A DNA stretch of 36,720 nucleotides from Dicyema japonicum. Taxonomy: Eukaryota; Dicyemida; Rhombozoa; Dicyemidae. This document shows positions 10,547 to 20,340 of this stretch, in pieces (position 1 is the first letter of the stretch; the number at the start of each line of letters is the position of its first letter). The stretch covers positions 5,330 through 42,049 of the forward strand of contig RDEW01000138.1 of the NCBI GenBank assembly GCA_011109175.1, in the 5' to 3' direction. A program made the translations under genes and the position numbers. Below the pieces are notes generated by a model, which was not told the DNA's origin, did not search any database, and saw only the letters and a program-made list of their open reading frames with translations.

Positions 10547-10865
10547 TTCCAGTAAACCTAGTGTTATTGTCTGTTTTTGATAGCTGCATTTTCATATCTT
10601 TTATTTTTATAGTTCCATAAATAGAAATAGTTATAACTAGTTCACTGCAGTTATAATAGCCGTTAGTCGAAATGTTCGAAGATGAAGTATGCATAGGTCC
10701 ACGAATAGAATTCAATTCTAATCCCCAGGAAACATGCATATAATTTGAATCACGGGAAAAAAGTAATGTGAATTTTATATCATTTTTCTTCCATTTAAGC
10801 GCACCAGGAAAATGTTCACGTAGATCAAAATCAAAAATTGCGTCATTTAAATTTTCATATTTCAT
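10530..10865 (-). CDS. Second frame of the cluster, ectodomain-like (copy 2, divergent)
   Basis: The frame has 111 codons with no gaps relative to copies 1 and 3. Residues about 14-65 carry clustered changes, for example LREHFPGAL in place of SRRHHLGAL, and Tyr-Met-His-Val-Ser in place of Tyr-Leu-Asp-Val-Ile. The last 40 residues are nearly identical to the other copies. Almost all nucleotide changes in the patch alter the amino acid. The length and both overlaps are kept. Confidence 0.5.
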   Translation of the reverse strand: MKYENLNDAIFDFDLREHFPGALKWKKNDIKFTLLFSRDSNYMHVSWGLELNSIRGPMHTSSSNISTNGYYNCSELVITISIYGTIKIKDMKMQLSKTDNNTRFTGNGNFY

Positions 10866-11067
10866 CTTTTATTAAATATAATTTATTTACAGTATTTCCA
10901 ATATTATATTCAACTTCAATTGTTCCACTAAATAACGTTACGACGTGGTTGTTCTTTGTCGCACCCCACATAGGTACATTATTATACAACATTTCAAAAG
11001 TATTAATATTCCTCCCCAATAATTTATTGCTTGCTAAACACGTATATATTCCTATTTTTAATTTACT
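10855..11067 (-). pseudogene. First frame of the cluster, no start codon (copy 2)
   Basis: The same 70-codon frame as 4297-4509, bounded by the same upstream TAA and by the TGA overlapping the next ATG by 11 nt. The downstream third differs from copies 1 and 3 (for example the Thr-Ile-Glu-Val-Glu-Tyr-Asn-Ile-Gly part), continuing the divergent patch seen in the next frame. The plus-strand 90-codon frame at 10838-11110 is its shadow. Confidence 0.4.
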
Positions 11068-11659
11068 TTATAAACCTAGTAATTGGAACATCTCACTGCA
11101 ATTGTTCTAATTATGAAACAATTTGTTTTATTTAAATAAAATTGAAACTAATATTTTAAATAAAATAAAGAATTAATTAATATTTTTTAGCTAAAAATAA
11201 AGTTCTCGTGGGATGTAAATATATCATAAGTAACATCAATATAAATGACCTTTAGTTTACTGTTAGGAAACCTTGAAATGCAAAAAATTCAATATCTCCA
11301 ACAATACTGGACCCCAATAATCCTAATTTCCCATTAATCGGATCGCTGCATCAGAGAAACTTCACTGACCTGCAAAAATTTCTCAGGAGAATCACATCTC
11401 TGTCCAAAGACTGTACCAGAACTAACAATATACACGGCATTATGCCTTCGCTTTTTATACGAACCCTCAAAGTGAACAAGATACTAGAATCCATACTACC
11501 TGAGATTGCCTCTATTGAACGGCTACTCCAGAAGATTTTCAGAGTTGAATTTCAAGTCTGCATTGTAGAATCATCCATCTCTGGCTTAAATATTGTTCAT
11601 GAGCTCTTTGCTTGATCTGGACCACCTAGACTCTACGTTAAAATTGGGACTGTTTATTT

Positions 11660-12075
11660 TTTTCATTTATTTAGTCATGTAAAGATGTTATAAGTCACAC
11701 CAAGTTTACAAATTCACGTGTTCAGATAAAGCCGTGGTTTTTTCAACTCTGCTATATTATAGGCTGAGAAAGAAATTATCCTCAAAGGCTTCATCAGGGA
11801 CTCTAACCCTGCTTTAATAGTGGAATCCTCCACCTCATTCGTGAGAAGAGACGCTTAAAGAGATCNTTTTCATGATTTTTTCATTTAATCATGTAAAGCT
11901 GTTATAAGTCACATCAAGTTTACAAATTCACGAGTTCAGAAAAAGCCGTGGTTTTTTCAACTCTGCTAAATTGTCGGTTGAGAAAGAAATTATCCTCAAA
12001 GGCTTCATCAGGGACTCTAACCTTGCTTTAATAATGAAATACTCTACCTCATTTGCGAGAAGAGACGCTTAAAGA
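11660..12075. repeat. Duplication with period 214 bp flanking a single N
   Basis: The stretch at about 11662-11865 is repeated, with differences, at about 11867-12075, and the single undetermined base at 11866 sits on the junction. Units 1 and 3 have one copy. The position of the N suggests two overlapping contig ends were joined rather than a real duplication. Confidence 0.75.
11866..11866. other. Undetermined base at a repeat junction
   Basis: A single N exactly at the boundary of the 214-bp duplication in unit 2. It marks a likely contig join or an unresolved gap. Confidence 0.8.
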
Positions 12076-12549
12076 GATCGAAGATTGATCATCAAAGAGA
12101 ACTATCCTCACTGGATAGCAAATAACCATGTTGATTTCTAATGTCAAAAATTAAAAACGGACTGGATTTATTTCTTACTTCAAAATCAAAACCTAAAAAT
12201 TTATGCAGATTCATCAAGGATGTTCAGATCAGTTAAAATGATTCCAATTCCTTTCATGAAGGGATGCTTGATAAAGATAAACTAAATAATTTCGCCTTTA
12301 TGCAAAGAATTTGATGATCTAAAATTGCAATATCAGTCACATTCGAATGTCCAAAGAAACTCGTTCCAAGAGAGTCCAACCAACACGAAGTACGAAGGGT
12401 CATCCAAGTTCCCGTACCGCTAATCCATGGCTTGATCCAAAAATGCGCGCAAGTTTTCTGCCAAAAGACCTGATTGTCTATGTATGGAGCAATCAAATGA
12501 ACTTCAAAGTTGATGATTTTTAAATATTGAATATACGGAAAATTAAACA

Positions 12550-12990
12550 TTTATTGCAATTGAAAATTCTTTAGATTTGAAGAATAGTGAACAAGAACCT
12601 GAAAAAATAAGACCTGTATAAAAAACGGATATTGCAGTTGGATTAACTGCATAATTGGAGAAGGAGATGTTAGTGTTCTTATAAGACACGTCTGTGTACT
12701 GTTGGGAATTGCACTGTTTGTACAGGGAAGCAAATCCGTTTCCATTTTGTCGGATAAGGTCTTAAAGTGATCAGGGGATTAGTTTATCTAGTTACTTGAG
12801 ATTACTAATAGTATTGGATCTCAAGGACTCAATGTCGCTGATTTTTTGTTTGTTCCTACAGGACATATTGATTCCCCATGAAGTACATCCATAGCTGACA
12901 GATACCTCAATATTTGTAAAATAATTTCAACGCTGGGAAAAAAGTCCACCAAAAGAGTCTAATTGCCTCCACTCCTGTTGGTAGAAGAAA
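12550..12990 (-). pseudogene. LINE reverse transcriptase C-terminal fragment (copy 2)
   Basis: Nucleotide counterpart of 5845-6250, including the reverse-strand Tyr-Gly-Cys / Trp-Gly region near 12870-12900, with extra substitutions and single-base deletions. It is broken and not expected to be expressed. Confidence 0.45.
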
Positions 12991-13299
12991 CCGGATGGTT
13001 TCAAGTGTTAATAAATAAATTGAATAACTTTCAGGATAGTTACCTCATACTTGTGATGTAGTACCTAACCCTTAAAGAAATGTCACTATTTTCTACAATG
13101 GTTTCTCTCATACTTGTTGCCTTTGGTTATCTTTGAGATACCGACCAGGCATTGGACGTATTCTTAGTCAGATGGATCCTGCAACCCATCATAAAAATTG
13201 AAGAAGACAAAGAGTAGATAGGAATCCCTGCACCAAGTTGGTAGCAGTGTATATCAAACTCTTAGTTAATTTGCGACGCAACGACAGCATTGACCCGTA

Positions 13300-14279
13300 G
13301 TGATTATTTATTTATTATTGCCGCAGGACAACTAGGTTAAAAGAGAAAGAACATCCCTTCTAACTATGCCATCCCAGACCGACAAGAGGGCATTTTGAAG
13401 CGGTATCGGAGTCTTCTTATTTTTTGGGTGAGTATAGTGATGACCCAGTCTAGTTTGGTTGAATAAACAATGGGTAGTAAGATTTAAAAAAATACTGAAT
13501 TTTCGAATGAATAAAGCATCTGATGCATCAATGTCTTGTTTCAATTCCCGTCTGACCCTGACGATAGGAAAATTGGTAAGAATCACCTACTTTGCGATAG
13601 AAGAGGGTAATTATCATTGAAGTATTGAATGTTCTTAATAATAAAAATATTAATGAATTTATTTTATAATTAAATGCTGTCATCTTGTCAGAATTAAATA
13701 TCACAAAATATGTTGAGATACGTATTAATACGACGATATTTGATTTTTTCGTTTGCAAGATTGAAAAAATGACAACATGGAGAATTAATTCACGGAATCG
13801 TCATAAACAGGCTGTGAGTGAAAAGAAAAGTGTCAAGAGTATGAACCTCTTGCAAAACAGTTCTCTCTTCTCTACAACCACTGAATAAAGATTGATTATG
13901 AACTGGGACGGAGTATTCTCAAAATGATTTAAGAATTACATGGATAAACTATATATCGACAAAAAAACGGAAACTCGCATCCAATCAGTTATGTTGAACA
14001 GAACTCTTGAAAGTACGGTAGTTGAGTAAAGCACGGGTCAAGGTCTTCGATAAAGATTTCATTTCTGCTTCAGTGAATGTTGGAAGAGAAGACTTGGTTG
14101 ATTCTAAAGTGGAGAGACTATAGAAAAACGATAGAAGCAATTTGGCTAGTTCGCTGATATGGTATTCAGTTATGATGTTTTGAATAAATAAATAAAATTT
14201 TTTTTCCATTCATCACAAATAATTGATTCAGATATTTCAGGGTTAATACATTTTCTAAGGAATTCAAAAATAAAACTAG
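13300..14279. other. Stretch between unit 2 and block A, no gene recognised
   Basis: Several frames of 67-84 codons open on both strands (13332-13586 minus, 13528-13758 minus, 13685-13888 plus, 13985-14209 minus), but they overlap each other, lack recognisable motifs and have no second copy in the window to test conservation. An AT-rich TTATTTATTTATTATTG tract marks the unit 2 boundary. I see no RNA gene here. Confidence 0.35.
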
Positions 14280-14541
14280 ATGAAGCAGAAAACCAAGATG
14301 CTCTACGCAAAATCCAATCCTCGAAAAGAGCGTGAAGACGTCTCACTGAAGATTATCAATGGTGCTCTACAACTAACGAGAGGATCATAAGTTAATAAAG
14401 AATATGCCCAATGAAGCAGAAAACCAAGATGCTCTACGCAAAATCCAATCCTCGAAAAGAGCGTGAAGACTTATCACTAAAGATTATCAATGAAGTTCTA
14501 CAACCAACGAGAGGATCATAAGTTAATAAAGAATATGCCCA
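14280..14541. repeat. Tandem duplication, period 131 bp
   Basis: ATGAAGCAGAAAACCAAGAT begins at 14280 and again at 14411. Both copies end with TAAAGAATATGCCCAATG. The unit contains GAGCGTGAAGACG and GAGAGGATCATAAG. The second copy passes directly into block A. Confidence 0.9.
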
Positions 14542-15641
14542 ATGTGAAATCGACGTAATCAAGTAATTACACTAAATAGCAAATTTTCATAAATAATCCC
14601 GCGCAACTAATGTGCACATGTTTTCTTTATAGCAAGAGATAGTTAGCTTCTAAGAGCCCACTAATATAAGCCCGGTTGCTATCAAGCGACCGACTGAGAT
14701 TGTTGTGCGCCCATATAAGTCTTTTAGAGACATTAGAGACCTTTCCTCAAAAATCCCATTGGTTGCTATAAAATTGGCGCTAGACCGCTCATACAAGCAA
14801 AAATATTCCAACATCGAGGAATTAATAAAAATTAAAAAAAGACCGAAATTTATTGAAAATTAATTATTCTGTCCGTATTCCATCTATAACTACCTACTCA
14901 AAAGCATAATTCTTCCTGACAAGCTTCATCCAACTAAAAAAACACCAAAAACCAAACTTATTCTCCAAACTTTTAATATGATTTCCAGCCTCAATCTGAG
15001 CATTTTTCCTCATAATATTTAACTTCCTTGATTTTCTCCCTTCAAATATTCACGATCCAAACCTTATCCCATCCAACTTCTTCTGCATGTAATCCGACAA
15101 TTTCAAAAGTACACTGTTATGCTTCAACCAGACTTCCGAGCTGTATGAAAATTGTAGTTGAATATTGTAAATTCTACGAGTATTAAAAATCCCTAACCTC
15201 AGTCTTTGATGGTTGGTTTGGGCCATTGCGTTGTTCACGCATTCCTCCAAGACGGACGGGTCCTCAAGTCTGCTTTGAGCCGATTTCGGGAAATCGTATC
15301 ATTTTGTGGAAAAGGTTTCCATTGGAATACATGATTTGATCCTCTCCATTTCGTTTTTTAGAATTTGAGTCTAGGCACGTGAATTTTTGGCATTTCTCTA
15401 ACAAGCTGAAGTCTATCGGGGGAAATTTTTCTAGGTAGTTTTTTGTGTGAGGAAAGGTTTTCATTTCCTCCTCGATTAGATTTAATATTTACAAAATAAT
15501 TATTTGGTCTCCAGCTTCTTTTACAAGGACATTGTCATCTCCCTGCTCATAATAGGGTATAGCATCTAGAACCACTTGTTCTATAATATAAATATAATCC
15601 CACTTTATTTAACAAACAATAAAAAAATGAATATATTTAAT
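14507..15641. repeat. Segmental repeat block A, copy 2
   Basis: Direct-orientation counterpart of 1-1110. Small minus-strand frames at 15050-15250 and 15264-15464 are broken in the first copy and carry no recognisable domain, so I do not call genes. After 15641 the two copies diverge completely. Confidence 0.85.
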
Positions 15642-15921
15642 GTGACCGGTTCAGAATGAGATACGGTTGAATACGAGCCGTTAAATATCGATATTCAATG
15701 TACCGATTTAAAAAGCCAATCAAACAAAATGGCAAACGTCCCGTATTAATGATTGAACCTTAAATTTTTGAAAAAATGAAGTTTTATATCTGAACAAAGT
15801 TTGCTTTAAACTAGTCAAATTATCCACAACATTAACAAAATATAATTTACATCACTTTAATTTTTGATAATATAAATTTCATTAAATTAAAATTTCTACT
15901 AAACAGAAAAACGTTACTAAN
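15641..15921. other. Unique AT-rich stretch ending at an N
   Basis: No frame or motif is seen. It ends at the undetermined base 15921, after which unit 3 starts in the middle of the non-coding block (matching about 7461). The abrupt change at the N suggests a contig join. Confidence 0.5.
15921..15921. other. Undetermined base at the left edge of unit 3
   Basis: A single N where unique sequence switches to the middle of a unit block. Units 1 and 2 have several hundred more bases of the block upstream. Confidence 0.8.
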
Positions 15922-17221
15922 ACGGCAATCTTCTTTGAACAGAGTCAATATTCGCTCAATTCCAAATTGGCTCTAATTATGTTCTTTCAAATTAACATCG
16001 ATCATTGTAAGATTTAGTTAAAAAAATTATAAAGCAACTATTCATCAAAATGAAAACCTTTCCTTTCCGAATTCTATTTTGATTAGCTTTTTCCTTCAAT
16101 TTCAAATCAAGTTTTCCAGATTTTTTGAATTTATTAACTTTTGAAATTTTCTCTTTATTCAGAAAAACTAAATCACTCAAGGTCAATCAGAAAAACGCGT
16201 ATTTAGCATTATGAAAACAACAGTTAAAGATAGTTGTAAAATCCTGAATTTTTCGAAAACAGAAATCATATATTGCAATGGTTCGCAATTTTTTTATTTA
16301 ATCGCCCCCTCAACTTTTTTTTCGCCCCTTATTTTACTAGTCAAAAGTTATTACCACATCTAAAAATTATTTAAGGAATATATTTTTATTTAAAAATCAT
16401 AGATTTAATAAAATCCCTGTTGTTGATGAGTATTCACAAGATTCTCTAAATTCGCCTTTCTTTTCGCAATCCTTCTATCTTCTCTTTCTTGTACATTTAT
16501 TTTGTTTCGTTTTTTATCGATGAATTTTTTTCCATACTCAAAGGTATTTAGAATTTAGATTTTGTGATTATTTCTACTTATCTTCCGATTTCATTAATAA
16601 AGAATATGAAATTAATGTTCGTATATCAATAATTCTAGCTAAACTTCAAAATATGAAAATAAATTGGAAAATATATAATAAATTTGATTTTTTTTCTCCA
16701 TGATTAAAAGCCATGATTAAAAGCTACGTGTAGAATTGATTAGTCAAGGATTTATTTGATAAAATTTAATCAATCTGGCACGTTCAATAATAAAGAAATA
16801 ATAAAGTGACTAAAAAATATACATGACCTCAAGAGAAAATTTCTTTTTTAATCTGTTCTTTATCTTTTCTCGTTCCATAAGACTTGCGTCATGTTATTCA
16901 ATTATATTTTTGTCGTGTTTATCAACATTATTTGTAGAATTAAGTATATCCTCGAAGCCATCGTCCTATCCGATATGATGACTTCATTTATAACTATAAT
17001 GAGTTGATAGATCTAAATTGAGAATACTCCATCCCAATCAAAATATCCGTGACGCGGAATCAACGAAAGCGATCCAAAGTGTTGGATTCGAAAGTTTCTG
17101 GCTAGTTTGTCACCGATTTAAAAAATCAAAGATTGAATCGAATAATTTTACAAATCGTAAAACGTTTTTGCAATTATCTCTGAAACTTTGAATGAATAAA
17201 ATAGTCCAGAAACATTTTGAA

Positions 17222-17457
17222 ATATACTTTTATTAAAACAAGAAATTAAAGTTTATTTTATTTTAATAATTCATTTTTAATTCAAAAAAATTTTTGTTTT
17301 TTTCTAATTGAGTTGGAAAGTTAATGCTTTAAATGTTCGATATACTTTTATCAAAACGAGAAATTAAAGTTTATTTTATTTTCATAATTCATTTTTAATT
17401 CAAAAAAATTTTTGTTTTTTTCTAATTGAGTTGGGAAGTTAACGTTTTAAATGTTCG
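17222..17457. repeat. Tandem duplication, period 118 bp
   Basis: ATATACTTTTAT begins at 17222 and again at 17340. The copies differ at several bases, and the second is closer to the single copy in unit 2 (about 8758), so the first has diverged or was converted. Confidence 0.85.
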
Positions 17458-17550
17458 ATTAAGCGCGATGGCTTCAAGCCGCATTAAAAACTGTACCACA
17501 TTGCAAGCGTTATGAAGATCCTGAGGATTTTTAAAATATCCAAAAGAAAT

Positions 17551-17816
17551 ATATTCCTCTTTATAGGTTCTAACTTTTTTTGAACAAGACTCATCACGAA
17601 GTATTAGAAATCACGCTAATAATTTTAAATGAAATATTATTATTATTATTGAACCAAGACTGGATGTCATTTACAAACAGTTCATATTCCTCTTTATAGG
17701 TTCTAACTTTTTTTGAACAAGACTCATCACGAAGTATTAGAAATCACGCTAATAATTTTAAATGAAATATTATTATTATTATTGAACCAAGACTGGATGT
17801 CATTTACAAACAGTTC
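17551..17816. repeat. Tandem duplication, period 133 bp
   Basis: Two copies, 17551-17683 and 17684-17816, run from ATATTCCTCTTTATAGG to TTACAAACAGTTC and appear identical. Unit 2 has one copy (about 8970-9102). Confidence 0.92.
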
Positions 17817-18080
17817 ATCGAGTCAACAATAGGACACACATGTAATGTCTGGGGAACTAACCTTGGAGCAAAGAATTTGGACAAGATCTGTAACATTCAA
17901 ATAAAGGCAGCAAACCTACTAAGGAAATCTTCCCGTGTGGACATCCTCGCAAGAAACCTTGAAAATATGATAAAGGCGACTGGAACAGTACCCCTGCGAA
18001 GGACTCGAGTATGCGGAGCACATCCATATGTGAAATGCGCAGGAACGAAGTTGTAACACCGAGAAAAAAATTCGAAAACC
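17784..18080 (+). pseudogene. LINE reverse transcriptase C-terminal fragment (unit 3 insertion)
   Basis: The better-reading copy of 9073-9390. One frame covers IESTIGHTCNVWGTNLG and NLDKICNIQIKAANLLRK without a stop, then stops at a TAA near 18055. The pattern is that of the C-terminal end of a LINE RT ORF. No RT catalytic motifs are present in this fragment. Confidence 0.6.
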
Positions 18081-18119
18081 GTTTAGGGAAGCCGGGATCA
18101 CCTGAATTTGTTTATTTTG

Positions 18120-18317
18120 AATATGACGGTGTTTTTTTGGTTCAATAATAATAATTGAAATATAATATAAATGTTGTAGTTTTAATATAATATAAATAAA
18201 ATAAGACTCGATTATTTAAATATGACGGTGTTTTTTTGGTTCAATAATAATAATTGAAATATAATATAAATGTTGTAGTTTTAATATAATATAAATAAAA
18301 TAAGACTCGATTATTTA
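18120..18317. repeat. Tandem duplication, period 99 bp
   Basis: AATATGACGGTGTTTTTTTG begins at 18120 and again at 18219. Both copies end with AAGACTCGATTATTT. Unit 2 has one copy. Confidence 0.9.
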
Positions 18318-18539
18318 TCCGTCTTTAATTTTTCATTTGACAATGAGCTCTTCGAGCACCATCTCCCCTTGATCAGAAAAATCGCCCAAAAGGGGCGATT
18401 CGCCCCTTGTTGAAAACCACTGGTATCAATCTACTCAGTAGATTGAATATAATTTTTTAAAGTTTTATTATTTTAAAAAATGTTTCTTCAATTTTTTTAA
18501 TTTCCAAAAAAACCGAAGCTTATTTTCGCCAAGGTTTCC

Positions 18540-18781
18540 GACCCCTGCGATTCAAATAGTCCTGAAAAGCATGGCTTATTTTCGCTCATGGGGTTATTTT
18601 GGAAAACTCCGATAGTCATTATTTTGTTTACAATACAAACATTTATATAGTATAATACTAGACCCCTGCGATTCAAATAGTCCTGAAAAGCATGGCTTAT
18701 TTTCGCTCATGGGGTTATTTTGGAAAACTCCGATAGTCATTATTTTGTTTACAATACAAACATTTATATAGTATAATACTA
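18540..18781. repeat. Tandem duplication, period 121 bp
   Basis: GACCCCTGCGATTCAAATAG begins at 18540 and again at 18661, apparently identical copies. It lies outside the hAT-like insertion, in the block preceding the overlapping-frame cluster. Units 1 and 2 have one copy. Confidence 0.92.
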
Positions 18782-19030
18782 ATTACGTTTTTGTCGTCGA
18801 GAATAATTGTGTCTATCTATATACTAAGTTTGGTAACTATCTTTTCTCGAGAGATTGCGACGCCTAGCTACTCAGTATCTATTCCCTTTTTCAGTTGATC
18901 TCCTAGGATATCTTGAGAAAAAAATCAGCATCAATTATGTCGACGGGAATCAAAACTCATTAAATTAAAACAGCCATTCATCCAAAGTGGACCCCGCTGA
19001 CATTATCGACGTTGCGTTGCCTCTCATGAT

Positions 19031-19310
19031 TATAACAGGGAGTAACTGGAGAAGCTATCGGATTTCATGTGCGTCGTGGCTTTTTAGTTTAGCCAGGCGT
19101 CCAAGTTTCTTAAATTATGAACTAAATATTAACGAAAAATAAATTTGTAAGTCATTATTATAATCTAATTTATAACAGGGAGTAACTGGAGAAGCTATCG
19201 GGTTTCATGTGCGTCGTGGCTTTTTAGTTTAGCCAGGCGTCCAAGTTTCTTAAATTATGAACTAAATATTAACGAAAAATAAATTTGTAAGTCATTATTA
19301 TAATCTAATA
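19031..19310. repeat. Tandem duplication, period 140 bp
   Basis: TATAACAGGGAGTAACTGGA begins at 19031 and again at 19171. The copies differ by only a couple of bases (for example CGGATTTC versus CGGGTTTC). It ends just before the stop codon of the third frame of the cluster. Confidence 0.92.
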
Positions 19311-19323
19311 GAAAATAATATAA

Positions 19324-19617
19324 TTAATTGAAATTCCCAGTATGTAATGGATAAAAACGTCTTCTTCTTTTATATTTTATTAAGTAAGTGATAACAATGG
19401 CAACAATAATTACACCAATTACACAAATTGATAATATATATTTGTTTTCTAAATTTAAATTAATATTACTGATTGCATGAGACTTTATTGTTTTTAGAGT
19501 ACGATGAGTTGATGTATAACTTCGATATGTATTTGTCATTATATTAAAATATTTTTTCGATTTTATTTTTCTGAAATCACATCCGAGTGCTAAATGTCGG
19601 TTAATATAAGTTACCAT
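19324..19617 (-). CDS. Small membrane protein, third frame of the cluster (copy 3)
   Basis: 97 codons, otherwise as in copies 1 and 2: identical Ile/Val-rich helix, KRRRR tail as in copy 2, and a 17-nt overlap with the preceding frame. The last residue or two are altered by a small change near 19321. No signal peptide belongs to this frame itself, so it could reach the membrane only through its helix or as the end of a longer product. Confidence 0.5.
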   Translation of the reverse strand: MVTYINRHLALGCDFRKIKSKKYFNIMTNTYRSYTSTHRTLKTIKSHAISNINLNLENKYILSICVIGVIIVAIVITYLIKYKRRRRFYPLHTGNFN

Positions 19618-19936
19618 TTCCAGTAAACCTAGTGTTATTGTCTGTTTTTGATAGCTGCATTTTCATATCTTTTATTTTTATAGTTCCATAAATAGGAATA
19701 GTTATAACTAGTTCACTGCAGTTATAATAGCCGTTAGCCGAAATATTCAAAATTGAAGCATACATAGGTCCACGAATAGAAATCAATTCTAATCCCCATA
19801 CAACATCTAAATAATTTGATATACGGGAATATAGTAATGTGAATTTTATATCATTTTTCTTCCATTTAAGCGCACCAAGATGGTGTCTACGTGAATCAAA
19901 ATCAAAAATTGCGTCATTTAAATTTTCATATTTCAT
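19601..19936 (-). CDS. Second frame of the cluster, ectodomain-like (copy 3)
   Basis: 111 codons, same start and length as copies 1 and 2. In the variable patch it is close to copy 1 (SRRHHLGAL; Tyr-Leu-Asp-Val-Val). It has its own changes around residues 62-67 (Ile-Leu-Asn-Ile-Ser-Ala), which keep the Asn-Ile-Ser sequon. Both neighbouring overlaps are kept. Confidence 0.5.
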   Translation of the reverse strand: MKYENLNDAIFDFDSRRHHLGALKWKKNDIKFTLLYSRISNYLDVVWGLELISIRGPMYASILNISANGYYNCSELVITIPIYGTIKIKDMKMQLSKTDNNTRFTGNGNLY

Positions 19937-20138
19937 CTTTTATTTAATTTAATATATTTACAGTATTATCAATTTTATATTCAACTTCAATTATTCCACT
20001 AAACAACATTACGACGTGGTTGTTCTTTGTCGCACCCCACATAGGTACATTATTATAAAACATTTCAAAAGTATTAATATTCCTCCCCAATAATTTATTG
20101 CTTGCTAAACACGTATATATTCCTATTTTTAATTTACT
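19926..20138 (-). pseudogene. First frame of the cluster, no start codon (copy 3)
   Basis: Same 70-codon frame and boundaries as in the other two copies. Its downstream part matches copy 1 rather than copy 2. One change near 20056 gives Met-Phe-Tyr in place of Met-Leu-Tyr. The frame stays open. Confidence 0.4.
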
Positions 20139-20340
20139 TTATAAACCTAGTAATTGGAACATCTCACTTCAATTGTTCTAATTATGAAACAATTTGTTTT
20201 ATTTAAATAAAATTGAAATTAATATTTTAAATAAAATAAAGAAGTAATTAATATTTTTTTAGCTAAAAATACAGTTCTCGTGGAATGTAAATATATCATA
20301 AGTAACATCAATTTAAATGACCTTTAGTTTACTGTTAGGA

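Larger units (their letters stand above)
11272..12546 (+). pseudogene. Mononegavirus polymerase (L)-like fragment (copy 2)
   Basis: This is the best-preserved copy. One stop-free plus-strand frame of roughly 110 codons runs from about 11274 to 11612 without a usable Met. It contains an Asn-Pro-Asn-Phe-Pro-Leu motif, FTDLQKFLRRITSPSKDC and ISGLNIVHELFA. After frame changes there is EIILKGFIRDSNPALIVES (about 11768-11830), then PTNTKYEGSSKFPY in one frame and SSRTANPWLDPKMR in the next (about 12370-12450). The Tyr-x-Gly-Ser / Arg-Thr-x-x-x-Trp succession resembles the L-protein capping domain. A 58-codon frame (12347-12523) ends the stretch. Several breaks and a duplication around the N at 11866 make it non-functional. 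The family assignment is tentative. Confidence 0.42.
7009..13300. repeat. Segmental array unit 2
   Basis: This is a direct repeat of unit 1 from TTTTTTCCTCTGCATTGG onward. It differs by a 1797-bp hAT-like insertion (7816-9612), an internal duplication around a single N (11660-12070), and loss of the LINE EN-RT part: homology stops near 13297 after GACAGCATTGACCCGTA. It abuts unit 1 directly. Confidence 0.8.
16276..18422. mobile_element. hAT-like non-autonomous element, insertion in unit 3
   Basis: Same insertion and ends as 7816-9612 (left CAATGGTTCGCA; right end, reverse complement CAGTGGTTTTCAAC). It is 350 bp longer, which equals the sum of the three tandem duplications inside it (118 + 133 + 99). 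The right subterminal sequence keeps a GGGGCGATTCGCCCC inverted motif. No transposase frame is present. Confidence 0.6.

Noticed and set aside
10838-11110. 90-codon plus-strand frame with hydrophobic stretches
   Set aside because: It is the reverse of the first frame of the cluster, whose composition and linkage to the next frames make the minus strand more plausible.
12254-12550. 98-codon minus-strand frame
   Set aside because: Shadow of the plus-strand L-like debris. It is not open in unit 1, and the unit 3 counterpart is shorter.
13332-13888. Series of overlapping short frames on both strands
   Set aside because: Mutually overlapping, AT-driven composition, no motif and no conserved second copy.
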